Positions 32,415-42,596 of a DNA stretch of 64,000 nucleotides are shown here, piece after piece. How positions within the stretch are numbered: position 1 is the stretch's first letter; every line of letters begins with the position of its first letter. This stretch comes from Erodium maritimum (Eukaryota > Streptophyta > Magnoliopsida > Geraniales > Geraniaceae), in the NCBI GenBank assembly GCA_963921825.1, contig OY997589.1, forward strand, positions 53,128,546 through 53,192,545. Reading direction: 5' to 3'. The notes beneath the pieces were generated by a model, which was given only the letters and a program-made list of their open reading frames with translations, was not told where the DNA came from and searched no databases. The translations under genes and the position numbers were made by a program.

Positions 32415-32580
32415 ATGTCGACTAGTTCGGGAAGTGATTCCACCAGTGGCCCAGCTTCTAGTCCGAAAGAAGTAGAAAAGCCTCATGTAGAGCCTATCTG
32501 GATGCCTACCATAGAAGAAGTTCGTGGACAGTATATTTGGAACAACTGTGTTGTCCGTAGCGTTGTTAGTGGAGTCATGG
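32415..32580 (+). CDS. TIM22: TIM22 exon 1 (mitochondrial inner-membrane translocase)
   Basis: Host gene for the pore subunit of the TIM22 carrier translocase, which inserts metabolite carriers and Tim17/22/23 proteins into the mitochondrial inner membrane. Exon 1 encodes residues 1-55 and the first base of codon 56. A Ser-rich disordered start is followed by EPIWMPTIEEVRGQYIWNNC and the first half of the first membrane span. The WMPTIEEVR block is typical of plant TIM22. The exon ends before a consensus GTAAAT donor, and joining to 53777 restores VMGGGLGLFMG. Codons are intact over the 138 residues visible in three exons. Cys45, Cys110 and Cys129 are candidate conserved cysteines. Intron 1 is 21,196 bases. 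The final exon is not in the window, so whether the gene is whole is unknown. Confidence 0.9.
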
Positions 32581-32750
32581 GTAAATACTAAAATGCAAAA
32601 TCCTTTTCATTCTTTTTCCCGGCTCCGAGATATTTGATCCATTGCACTCCAACCCAACATATATATATATTTTTTTATCAGCAAAAAAAACGATTTTATT
32701 GAAATAAAAGGAGAGCACATCAATGAGAAAGGACAAGATTGCTAGAAGGA

Positions 32751-35700
32751 TCAAGTAGAGATGAAGAAGCACAAAGGAGATGATTTCCATCTAACCAAAT
32801 CGAGCTCAGAGATAGAAGGGAGGTTGAGGTTCAGCAAAGAGAAGGAGAAGGATTGAATCTTGAGGACCACTTGCTCTGCAGGTTCAACCAAATCTGAGAA
32901 GATTGCAGCGTTTCGAGAGAGCCAAATGTACCAGAAGCTAATAAAGATGAGCCTACGCCAGAAGAGGCCGGCTGCACCTTTGGGGCCTAAAGCACGCCAA
33001 TGAAGGATCAGGTCGGGGGGGGGGGGGGAGGCCGGAATACAACCACTGATGTTCCACCAACCAAAGATTCCATACCAGATAGCTGCCGATCTCGGGCAGG
33101 AAAGAAGTAGATGGGGGCAATCTTCAAAGTGGTGAGAGCAGAACCTGCATAAGGAGGAGGCCAAACTCATGGGGAGTCCACGCTCTTCCAGGAAGGTTTT
33201 CGTCGGGATTGCACCAAGGGCGACTAACCAGCCAAAAAGCGCAATCTTTGGAGGGAGCTTGTTGCTCCAGAGGATAGAACACCAAAACCAATTTCGGCCC
33301 ATCAAGGTTTTTCCGAATCTCCCAGTAAACCTTTTTAACCGAGAAGGATTTGGATATGAGAACATAGGAGATTTGATCGTCGGCTGCAGAAGGCCTAAAG
33401 GCAGAGAGGTCACGGAGGAGGAGGGCTTTGAGATCCAGCTCATAAACAAAAAGATTGCGTCTGAAACGGGGAAGCCAACCTTTTGAGGACCAGTAATCGC
33501 AGATTCTAGCCGATTTGTTCGAAGCGATCGAGTAAAGGCGTGGATATAGAGATGAGAGAGGCTCAGGACCGGCCCAGCAATCCTCCCAGAAAGCTATACG
33601 AGATCCGCGGCCCAGTTCCCATTTGAGACCATCCGGGCCAAACAAGCTGGCAATTCTCTAGTCTTGGAAGAGACTGATAATGTTCGAAACGTTTGAGGAG
33701 CCTTCAGAGGAGGGCAAAACTTTGAGATCCCAAGAATGAGCAGGCCACTTGTAGATTGCACAGAGGACCCTTTTCCAAAGGGGATCAGCTTCATTGGCAA
33801 AACGCCAGAGCCATTTGGAGAGGAGTGCCAGGTTGAAATCGGATAGGCTGCGAACAGAGAGACCACCAGTGGGTTTTGGTTTTAAGACCTGGTTCCAATT
33901 AACTCTTGCGAAGGTCCTCGAGTTTGGATTGGAGCCCCAAAGGACGGAGCGTTCGACCGCCTCTAACGGATTTATTACTTTGAGAGGAGCTTTGAGAAGA
34001 GACATGTGAAACACTGGGATTGAGCTTAGATTGGAGCGAATCAAAGTGAGCCTACCTCCCATGGAGAGATGCTTGGATTGCCATAACTCGGAAGCTTGCT
34101 TGAACTTTGAGACTAAGGGAGCCCAGGAGGATGCTAACCTGGCATTTGCACCTAAAGCGAAACCCAAGTAGGTGAAAGGCAAAGCACCGGTCGAACAACC
34201 AATACTGGAAGTTAGAGCTGCTGCTTCAGATTCGGGGCCATTGAGAAGAGTGAGATGAGTTTTGGAGTAGTTGATTTCCAGACTGGAGATGTGTGATTGA
34301 GGAGGAAAAGCCTGGGAGAGAGACCCCCTTGATGACCCCTAAAGACTCACTTTCTTCAAGCAGCAGATGGAGACCTTCGACGGCCAGAAGGAAGAGGAAG
34401 GGGGAAATAGAGCAGCCCTGCCTTACGCCACAAGATGAGGAGAATTCCGGCGAAGGCGAGCCGTTTATCAGCACTGAGGCATGGGCCCTAAGGCAGGAGC
34501 TGACCCATTTTCTCCAGCGAGGGCCGAAACCCATTCGGGAGAGGACCCTCTGCAGATAGTACCAGTTAATCCGATCAAAGGCCTTGGAGAAATCCAACTC
34601 GAGAAGAATCAGTTTAAGCTTCTTGGACTTGGCGAAGGAGATGAGCTCGTTGGCAACTAGAACCGAATCAACAAGTTTCCAGCCTTTAACAAAAGCCGAC
34701 TGGAAGTCACTGATCAAGTGAGGGACCAGCGGCTTCAGTCTAGCGGCTAAAAGTTTTGAAAGGATCTTGTACGGGGCTAAGAGGAGGCTGATCGGACGGA
34801 AGTGGCTGAAGGTGGCCGGCGAGGGAATCTTCGGGATGAGAGTGATGAAGGAGGAGCTGAAGCATTTACCCAACTTGCTTGAGCGGTGGAACTCATCGAA
34901 GAAACAGAGCACGTCTGCCCGAATAATGTGCCAGGCCTTTTGGTATAACTTCAGCGAGATCCCATCGGGTCCTTGGGCCTTGTCGCCATTCAGACTAAAG
35001 ATGCAGCTAATGATCTCTTCTTCAGTAAAGTGGGATTCGATCTCAGAAGCCTGAACGCTGGTGATGGATTTGAAAGGGAGGTGAGGCAGACTGAGATGCT
35101 TGGATAACTTATCAGAGAATTGATCTGCAAAGAAAGAGGCGGCGAGAGCCTTGATCTGATCTGGGTCCGAGATTAGGCCACTCGGGGAGGAGATTGAACT
35201 GATGGAGTTCTTGAAAGCTCTTCGGTTTGCAAAGCTTTGAAAGAACTTGGAGTTTAGATCACCCGAGGAGAGCCATAGAGCTCTGGATTTTTGGCGCCAA
35301 AGCTTGGCTTGGAGCTTAAACAGTCTGATAAGAGAGGCTTGGAGGCAGGAGCGGGCGGACAACTCTTGCTGGGTAAGAGGCCTGGTGGCAATTAGAGTAT
35401 CTAATTCCGAGATATCTGATGCTGTGACTTTAATGTCGAAGTCTACGTTGCCAAAAACCAAGTGGTTCCATTGATTGAGGTCTTGTCTTAGCAGCTTAAA
35501 CTTTGACCACAGCTTGAAATGGGCGTCCCCTTCAGGTTTGTAAGAGTGCCAGAAGTGGGTTACGGTGGGTAAGAAATCTGGATGCTCAAACCAAATATTG
35601 AGGAACCTGGCTGGTTTTGGACCCCAGTCTATGATGCCTTGCTTGAGGAGGATGGGCTTCTGATCGGACAGCAGGCGGTCTAGGCAGCTGATGACTATGG

Positions 35701-36331
35701 AAGGGAAGGCCAGAGAAAAATCCTCCGAGAACATAAAACGGTCGAGCCAGCTGGCTTTAGAATCAGTCCCAAACCTGGTGAAGTTCTGACCCGATAAAGG
35801 CGGCACAACAGCTTGGATCTTAGAGACAAAGCTACGGAAGCTTCCTATATCCAGCGGACAGGAGAAGCAATTGGAGGACCTTTCTGAGGGGTAGAGGACA
35901 GCATTCAAGTCACCTGCAAGAAGGAAAGGGTTAGATAAAGGTTGGATCGCTTGTTGAAGCTCGATCCATAGGGCTTTCTTCTTCACGTGGGCGCAGGGTG
36001 CATATATTTTGAAGATTGAGCAAGGGACTCTGTTCTCTCCAAGGAGCCCCGTTAAGGAGATGAACCTGGGTTCTTCCACCGAGGAGGATAGGGAGAAGAC
36101 ATTTGAATCCCAAAGGCAGATGAGGCCCCCAGAAGCACTGTCGGCCGGGGAAAAGACAAAGCTCCAGCCAGGTTGGAAGCCACAGGAACGAAGGAAGAGG
36201 GGAGGGATCTTGGAGAGCTTTATTTCTTGAAGGAGGGCAAGGTCGGGTTTGGCGGTGAGCAGCAGGAGTTTAAGAGATTTTTTCTTTTGGTCCGAGTTCA
36301 GGCCTCGGGCGTTCCAAGAGAGGATACGCAT
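32751..36331 (-). pseudogene. LINE B ORF2, RT active site deleted
   Basis: It starts MRILSWNARGLNSDQ at 36331. The endonuclease has SWN, QEIK, KIYAPC, GDLNA, WLDRFMF and a diverged SDQKP in place of SDHRP. RT motifs LIPKIPSPATF, FRPISLL, ELDFSKAFDRINW and RQGCSISPFLF are present, but the segment that should hold FADD is missing: THLQ runs straight into the sequence that should come 35-40 residues later (near 34265-34285). That also shifts the frame. An in-frame stop at 33658 and another frameshift near 33290 follow. The zf-RVT end (CRFCSHHFEDCPHLLLSC) is in the last frame. No RNase H domain. Confidence 0.85.
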
Positions 36332-36882
36332 GAACTAAGAGGAGAGGTTAGGGGCAGGGGGTAAGGAAGGTGAAGGAGGTTTGGGATGGAGAACCGAGTG
36401 AAAAAGTTGGATCACCTATGAGTTTGAGTCTTTGGAGGTGAAGCCAATCTTCCTGCAAAGTTCCCAAGCTTCTTGTGCCTCGGAGAGGTTCGAGGCAGTT
36501 GGAGGGAGAGGGAGATGAACGGTTGCTTGCGAGGAAGGCAAGAGGGCAGTTAAATTTGGAGTGGACCTGGCTTTCAGAATTTCTGACTTTTTGGTTCTCT
36601 TTGGGGAGGCGGGCTTGGGTGAGATGAGGTTGGGTTTGGGTGAGTTGGATGTGGGCTTGGGCTTGAGCAGGGCTTGGAGGAAGTCCAAAGGGTTGGTTTC
36701 GGGAACTGACGAGGCTCTTCTAGAATCTGATGAAGGAGAGAGAGTGGAACCGACAGGAGGGCAGCTCGAGGAGCCAAGGTGGCTCTTGGGGGCCACGTGG
36801 GGCGACCTTGTAGAGATCGAGGCTGACACGTGGGAGTTGTGGCTCACGTCGGTTGGAGTTCCCGAAGTTTGGTCGGCGGCGG
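36332..36882 (-). pseudogene. LINE B ORF1, C-terminal remnant
   Basis: The frame at 36904-36416 encodes a Ser/Pro-rich, low-complexity tail (PKPTSNSPKPNLISPKPASP) ending in AQEAWELCRKIGF, like the AWSFGKKIGL end of LINE F ORF1. The stop at 36416 may be premature: the frame reopens and stops with TAG three bases before the ORF2 ATG at 36331. The RRM part would lie beyond the G2 junction and is not present. Bases rightward of 36882 belong to the LTR. Confidence 0.65.
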
Positions 36883-39353
36883 TGTAAAACCCGCTTCGTT
36901 TCATTAGGGTATTAAATTAAAATCCGAAAACCGTAGGGTAGATTTTTGAAACAAGTGGTAAAGCAAAAAAAAAAGAAAGAAAAACTAGACAGGCCAGCCT
37001 GTTTCGGCCAGCCTGGTGCAGGCCTCCATCCAACTCGTTTGGGCCTAGGGCCCGTTTCTCAGCTGAGGCCCGAGAGGGCCGGCCCAACGCGTCTGATATA
37101 AGCTGAAACCCTAGGGTTTCAGCATCAGAAACGCGCAACCGAGACCCTCCCTCTCCTTCGATCCTCTCGACCTCACTCTCTCTCCTCCTTCGTCTTCCTC
37201 GCCGAACCAGCTCCAGCCACCACCGTTTCCGGCCGCCACACCCCTCACAACCCACGTCCCATCCTTCTCCTTCATCTCCCGACCTATCTCACCGTCTCCG
37301 TCCAAAAACCCGGCCGTCCACCACCGGTTCCGTCCCGAGCCCTAACTCGCCACCGCCCCGTTTCCCGTCTCCGACCTCCCTGTCTCTCTCTCCTTCGTCT
37401 TCCTCACCAAACTCCGACCGAGCACCACCTTCCCTTCAACCGAACGCGAACCGAGATCCCGCCGTCGCCGGCGAGCTCGTCAGATCCGGAATGGGACGAG
37501 TCGTCCGGACCCGAGCCGTACACCGCCGCTCTCCACCGTCTCCACCGTGTCGGTACGGTGAGTTCTCGGCCTGTGGAACCTCGGCCGATAACAGCATCGC
37601 CGGTGGTCGGCCGGACCAAAACCGAGTTCGTCCCTCTTCTCTTATTCTCCCTTTCCCGAGTCCATTCAGATCCGATCGGTGATAGAACACGCGGGTGTTC
37701 GAACCTGATCCGTCGTAAATCCCACTTTTATCCCGTTCGAGTGTAAACGACAACTGTCGGTTTTTAACTGGACTAACCGTAACCTTTAACTTAACAGCGG
37801 GACCACTATTAAATTGTGGCGTCGGGTTAAATTTAGAGCCCGACTCCGATCAAAGGGGAGCCCCGAAAAGCAATTTACAAAACCCGGACAGATTCGCCGT
37901 ATCGGGCGAATCGGGCCTTTAAGGGCCCTTTATTGACAATGTCGAGTAATTGGGAAGTTTGGGAGTGAGCGACATTGTCGGGGTTACATTTGGGCGTTGA
38001 GTTTATTTAATTTCGGTCTGTTCGTACTAGTTTAAAAGTGAGTTAATTGTGTTCTTTTAGATCGTGCTGCGGACCGAGGCAAAGGGAAGCTCGGCGAGTG
38101 ATTGGGACTGCTTCGGGGTTTACTGGAGCGCTTTTGGATTTATATACGAGGTAGGGAAAAGTAGCCGGATCTCGGCCCTGACTAGGGAAAGTTAACAGTA
38201 GAAATTGCATGTGACACCGGGGTGTCGTGGGTGGTTTAGGTTGTTTAAACATCAGAAATGCATGTTATGGGGGCGTAGCGATTACTAAGAAAGCATGTGA
38301 CACTTAGTAGTGTCGTAGGAATAGAGAACTTAGCGATATTAGAATAATTGGAGGCATATGACCATGCCCGGAGGTTGACTGTTTAATTTCTGTCTTGGGT
38401 GGCCATGAGAGCCCGTGTTATTTGAATTGGTGTTTGGGTGGCCATGAGAGCCCGTGTGTTTATTGTTGAGTTTGGGTGGCCATGAGAGCCCGTGTGTTTA
38501 TTGTTGAGCCCTTGAGTTAAGTGGGTACGTCTTGGGAGGCCATGATGGCCCGTGGGGTCGTTGAACCCGAGTCTTGACTGTTGAGGTGTCTTGAGTGGCC
38601 TTGAGTGCCTGTTTGTTGAACTTGCTTGTGTTTGTGGTTGTGTTTGCCCGAACCGACTGTGTGTCGGGGAGTGGTGTGGATTTTGGCAGGTTACGAGCAT
38701 TCTTCGGCTGGCCTGACCAAACTCGAGCCTCGGCAGGTTCTGAGCATTCTTCGGCTAGCCTGTTCCGTGTCCGGATCCTGAGAGGTTATGAGCATTCTTC
38801 GGCTAGCCTGATCCGTGACCGGGTCCCGGCAGGTTACGAGCATTCTTCGGCTGGCCTGACCGCGTACGAGGCTCCGCAGGTTCTGAGCATTCTTCGGCTA
38901 GCCTGATCCATGTTCTTGTCTTTGGGGAAGGTCATTGTTGGTTGTGTTTGTTTTACTTTGTGAGTTGGTGTCGGTTTTGGTGTTGGTTTTGTGTTGGTTT
39001 TAGTTTGGTGTTACTGGCTTTATCTACTAATTATGTCATAGTCAGTCTGTTATCCGTGGAGGTGATCGAACGCTCACCCCTAGCTGCTTTTCCTACAGGT
39101 ACTAATCACCGGACGAACTAGGTGAGCTCTTGAAGCTTGTGGAGCTCGGAGCGGAGTCTGGTCTTTACTTTTGTTGAGTCTAGTGACGGATTTTGTAACT
39201 TGTCCACTTGTGGGATGTTTTTGTATTGTAAATACTATTATTTTTTTGAGATGTAAATGGAAATGCCAAATTTTTATTTCAAAACAGGTTCTAGTGTTTT
39301 ATGTTTTAAATGTTCGCGTCCCGAGTTCGGATCTCTGAAATTGGGGCCTGACA
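36883..39353 (+). repeat. 5' LTR of G2 (2471 bp)
   Basis: It runs from TGTAAAACCC to GGGGCCTGACA. Inside are the GACAATGTCGAGTAATT and GTAGCCGGATCTCGGCCC motifs shared with the solo LTR, and two tandem arrays: GGTGGCCATGAGAGCCCGTG units near 38390-38610 and about five units containing GAGCATTCTTCGGCT near 38690-38915. The frames at 37111-37753 are LTR sequence, not genes. Confidence 0.88.
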
Positions 39354-39356
39354 GCT

Positions 39357-39368
39357 TGGTATCAGAGC
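39357..39368 (+). other. Primer-binding site of G2 (tRNA-iMet)
   Basis: TGGTATCAGAGC three bases after the LTR end, matching the initiator-methionine tRNA 3' end. Confidence 0.9.
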
Positions 39369-39980
39369 TCGAGGTTTCAAACCTCGGACTGTCCGTCACT
39401 TAGGGGGGGAGAGTCGAGTCAGTGTAGACCCGTCATGACTTGAGTCTTGCTTGTGTTGTGCGTATGTTACAGTATTTTGTTGCTGGCATACTGATTGTGT
39501 GTGATTGCGTGAACTGTTTTTAAACTGTCGCGGGTCGACTCAGGAGCGCTCCTGTAGTCGAACGTGACGGTGTTGACGTCAAGTCGGTACAACGGGGTTC
39601 GGGGACGCCTGGACCGGGTTGTAACTACGTGATGTCAAGGATTGAAGTTTTAAAATGAAAGGGTGAAAGTTTTAAAATTGTTGGCCCTGTTGGCATGTCT
39701 TGAACTTGATTGGCCCTGTGGGTGTGTGTTTGAGTTTTGTTGGTCCGGTGGGCAAGGTTCGACTCTGGTTGGTTTGTCGTCGCTTGTGTGGTGTATGTCG
39801 GTGTGGTCTCGTATACTAATACTACATATAAAGTATGTTTAGCTTGAGCGGTGTGGCGCTTTAGTGATAAGCACGCTAGTGTAATCTTAGACCGGGTGAA
39901 CGTTAGTGTTTTTGAACTATCGTCTTTATTTGAGTTCGCAAACTGAACGTTTGCGTGTATCCGTGCAGAGGATATTGGTT

Positions 39981-41785
39981 ATGGCTCGCGGAAGGCGCGG
40001 ACGAGCATCAAGAACACGGGGTCAGGCACCCACGCGAGGCCGGCGGGGGCGGTCGGCAGGGGCACCAGGGAGGGTGCCAACCGTCGAGCCCGCCGACTAC
40101 GCGGAGGCACAGGGTACTCCCGTCAGAGAAGACGGGAGAAGTGATGCGGGGCCATCTGCAGGCACCGCCAGTGTTCCGCCAGTCGCGGACCCTCCATTGA
40201 TGCATGCCCTGGATGAGCTTACCAGGACCGTTCAGAGTTTGGTGGCGGTCATCGCCAGCCGAGAGTCGGCATCGCCAGCACCAGAGGCAGCCGCAGTCCC
40301 GGTGAGGGCCGCTCAGACAGAGGATCTTACCTCCTGAGCGCTACTAGATTTCCTGAAGCTCGGGATACCTGTTTTTGTCGGGGAGCCGAATCCCGACCTA
40401 GCCGAGCGACGGATAGAGCAGGTCACACGAGACCTGGACACATCGGGTGTCGAGGATGGCCGACGGAGAGTGTCCTTCGCGGCCCATCAGCTGAGAGACA
40501 GCGCCTACCACTGGTGGGGGCGGGTGAAGGACACGGTCGGATACGACTACAGCGTCTTTCAGGAGGTATTCATGGCACAGTACTTTCCCGAGTCGGCTCG
40601 GCTGGAGCGACATCGGCAGTTCTTAGACCTGGAGCAAGGAGGGATTACAGTGGCAGAGTACGAGGCCAGGTTCACAGCCTTGGCCAGATTCGCGCTTGAG
40701 ATGGTGACGAGCGAGACGAACCGTTGCCTGCGGTTCCAGGACGGACTGAGGCTGGGCATCCGGAACCAGGTTCTCGCCTTGAGGATACGGAAGTATACCG
40801 ACCTCGTGGACACTGCGGCTACAGTGGAGCAGGGCGCCCGGGATGCAGCCAGGGGCCGTGAGGTCCGACCTCGGCCGATCAGTTGGGCAGGGCCGTCAGA
40901 CTCACGAGACTCGCGGAGGCAGAGGACCGCGGGATCCTTCCGACCACCGCCTCATCAGAGAGGATCGAGACAGCAGGGGTCAGTAGCAGCGGTAGGGCCA
41001 GTCGTCTCAGAGAGGGGGCCGACATGTTATCTCTGCGGGGAGACAGGCCATTTGCAGCGAGGGTGCAGAGCCAGAGGAGGGCACACGGCACCACCATCGA
41101 CCAGCCGGACAGGCCAGAGCTCGGGGTCGAGAGCCGACGAGGTCAGCTGTTTCTGGTGCGGCCGGATGGGACACACTATGGCATGGTGCCGCGAGCAGTT
41201 GGGAGAGACTTCAGCGCAGCGACCGCAGCAGTCGCGGACAGTACAGTCGCCCAGGGGTCGCCCTAGACAGAGTCAGCAGCCGAGGCCGTCAGGGCCGTCT
41301 ACGAGCGCACCGATTCCGAGACAGCAGCAGAGTCACGGGTATCCAGTAGCCAGTGCGCAGGGTCAGAGGCAGCGGGCCTCGCAGGGGAGAGTATATGCAG
41401 TTACCGACTCCAGAGCCCCCGGACCTAGCACGTACCGTGAGACCATCCAAGGTACGTGTTTATTGTATCATTTATGGGCTTTATTCTTGTTTGATACCGG
41501 GGCGTCGCACTGTTTTATTTAGTTGGGTTGTGCTGAGAGGTTGGGGTTGAGCTTAGAGCCGTTGAGCCCACCCCTATGCCTGGACACCCCAGTTGGGGGT
41601 GGTGCATCGTTGACTAGAGTATGTCGTGCCTGCGAGATTAGAGTCGCAGACTGTCCTTGCCCTGGGGATCTTCTCGTGTTGGGGATGACTACCTTTGATG
41701 TGACCTTGGGTATGGATTGGCTGTCGAGGTACCGAGCCAACATCGATTGCTACAGACGACGAATGACAGTGACAGTGGATAAAGT
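39981..41785 (+). pseudogene. G2 gag and protease start
   Basis: It begins MARGRRGRASRTRG (39981), a basic start, then a capsid region typical of Tekay-like Gag (AYHWWGRVKDTVG, VFMAQYFPESAR, GGITVAEYEARFTALARFA). Two CCHC knuckles follow: CYLCGETGHLQRGC near 41022 and CFWCGRMGHTMAWC near 41150. After a linker rich in Gln, Ser and Pro comes the aspartic protease motif LFDTGASHCFI near 41500 and LGMDWLSRYRANIDC near 41720. A fossil with few breaks. RT, RNase H and integrase are absent here. Confidence 0.85.
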
Positions 41786-41787
41786 TG

Positions 41788-42540
41788 AGGTCTTCTTCAA
41801 TCATTAGCCAGCAACACTGAAAAAACTTGAGAGTAAAGCCATCTGGCCCAGAGGCTTTGTCACCACTACAAGCCATTATAGCTTGAAGAACTTCCTCTTC
41901 AGAGAAAGACCTTTCTAGCCAAATACTTTGATCTGATGAAAGAGTGGAGAAGGTTAAATCACTGAGATCAACACTATCTGAGTCTTTAGCAGTAAATCTT
42001 CTTTGGAAATGGTCTAAGGCTGCTTGCTTTATATCAGTAGGATCTGTGAGAGAGGAATCTTCAACTAAAACTTGAGTCACTTTAGATAGAGTCCCTTTGT
42101 AATTGGCCACTCTATGAAAGTACTTCGAGCCTCTGTCTATTTCATTTATCCACTTTCTTCTAGCTTTTTGACTCCATAACTTAGAGAGTAATTTGTATTT
42201 TTGAATTAATTCAGCTTTGACAGCACCTCTTTCATTACATTCTGATATAGAGAGAGGCCTTGATTCAACTGTTTTATCAATCAGTTCTAAGGACACTTGG
42301 GTTTCCAGGTTCCCAAAGACTTGAGTATTCCAGAGTTTGAGATCAACCTTCAGAAGTTTAAATTTCATCCATATAACATAGGAAGGAGTACCTGTAACCT
42401 GGTAGGAATTCCAGCAGTTTTCAACCATTGGGATAAATCTCTTGTCAACAAACCACACATTGAGAAATCTGAAAGGCCTAGGTCCCCAATCAACAAACTT
42501 ATCAGATAGTCTCTGGTCTATGATCAGATGTATTTGATCA
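41788..42540 (-). mobile_element. LINE fragment C (ORF2 mid-part)
   Basis: On the minus strand a continuous frame covers the end of the endonuclease (VDWGPRPFRFLNVW), the linker with KLWSQKARRKWINE and YFHRVANY, and the start of the RT (SGDKASGPDGFTLKFF). It is closest to LINEs E and F of this window. It has no 3' end of its own and breaks off against G2 at about 41787 and near 42540 on the right. About 55 unassigned bases separate it from LINE D. Confidence 0.85.
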
Positions 42541-42596
42541 AATTTCTGAAAATAGGCTACACAAACAAATTCACTGATTGTGTGCCAACCCTTCAA

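Larger units (their letters stand above)
32671..36882 (-). mobile_element. LINE B: L1-type LINE, 5' part cut off by gypsy G2
   Basis: A second, more GC-rich L1 LINE on the minus strand. It runs from the end of ORF1 (36882) through ORF2 to a very short 3' UTR with an AATAAA signal (complement of 32695-32700) and a TTGCTGATAAAAAA tail at its left end. The G2 LTR starts at 36883, within ORF1, so G2 either inserted here or replaced the 5' part. It differs from LINE A in base composition and in lacking a long G-rich 3' UTR, so it is a separate family. Confidence 0.88.
36883..41787 (+). mobile_element. Gypsy element G2, left part only
   Basis: It comprises a 2.5-kb 5' LTR, a primer-binding site, gag and the start of pol (protease), and then meets LINE fragment C at about 41787. 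No mate LTR is found in the window, so no LTR-based age is possible. It is Ty3/gypsy, Tekay/Del-like by its gag and long LTR, and related to the solo LTR at 12334. Gag is broken at one or two places. It lies inside LINE B and inside TIM22 intron 1, in the sense direction of TIM22. Confidence 0.85.

Noticed and set aside
37111-37753. Several overlapping frames in both directions
   Set aside because: They fall in the G2 LTR leader, rich in CT and GA; no homology or codon pattern supports a gene.
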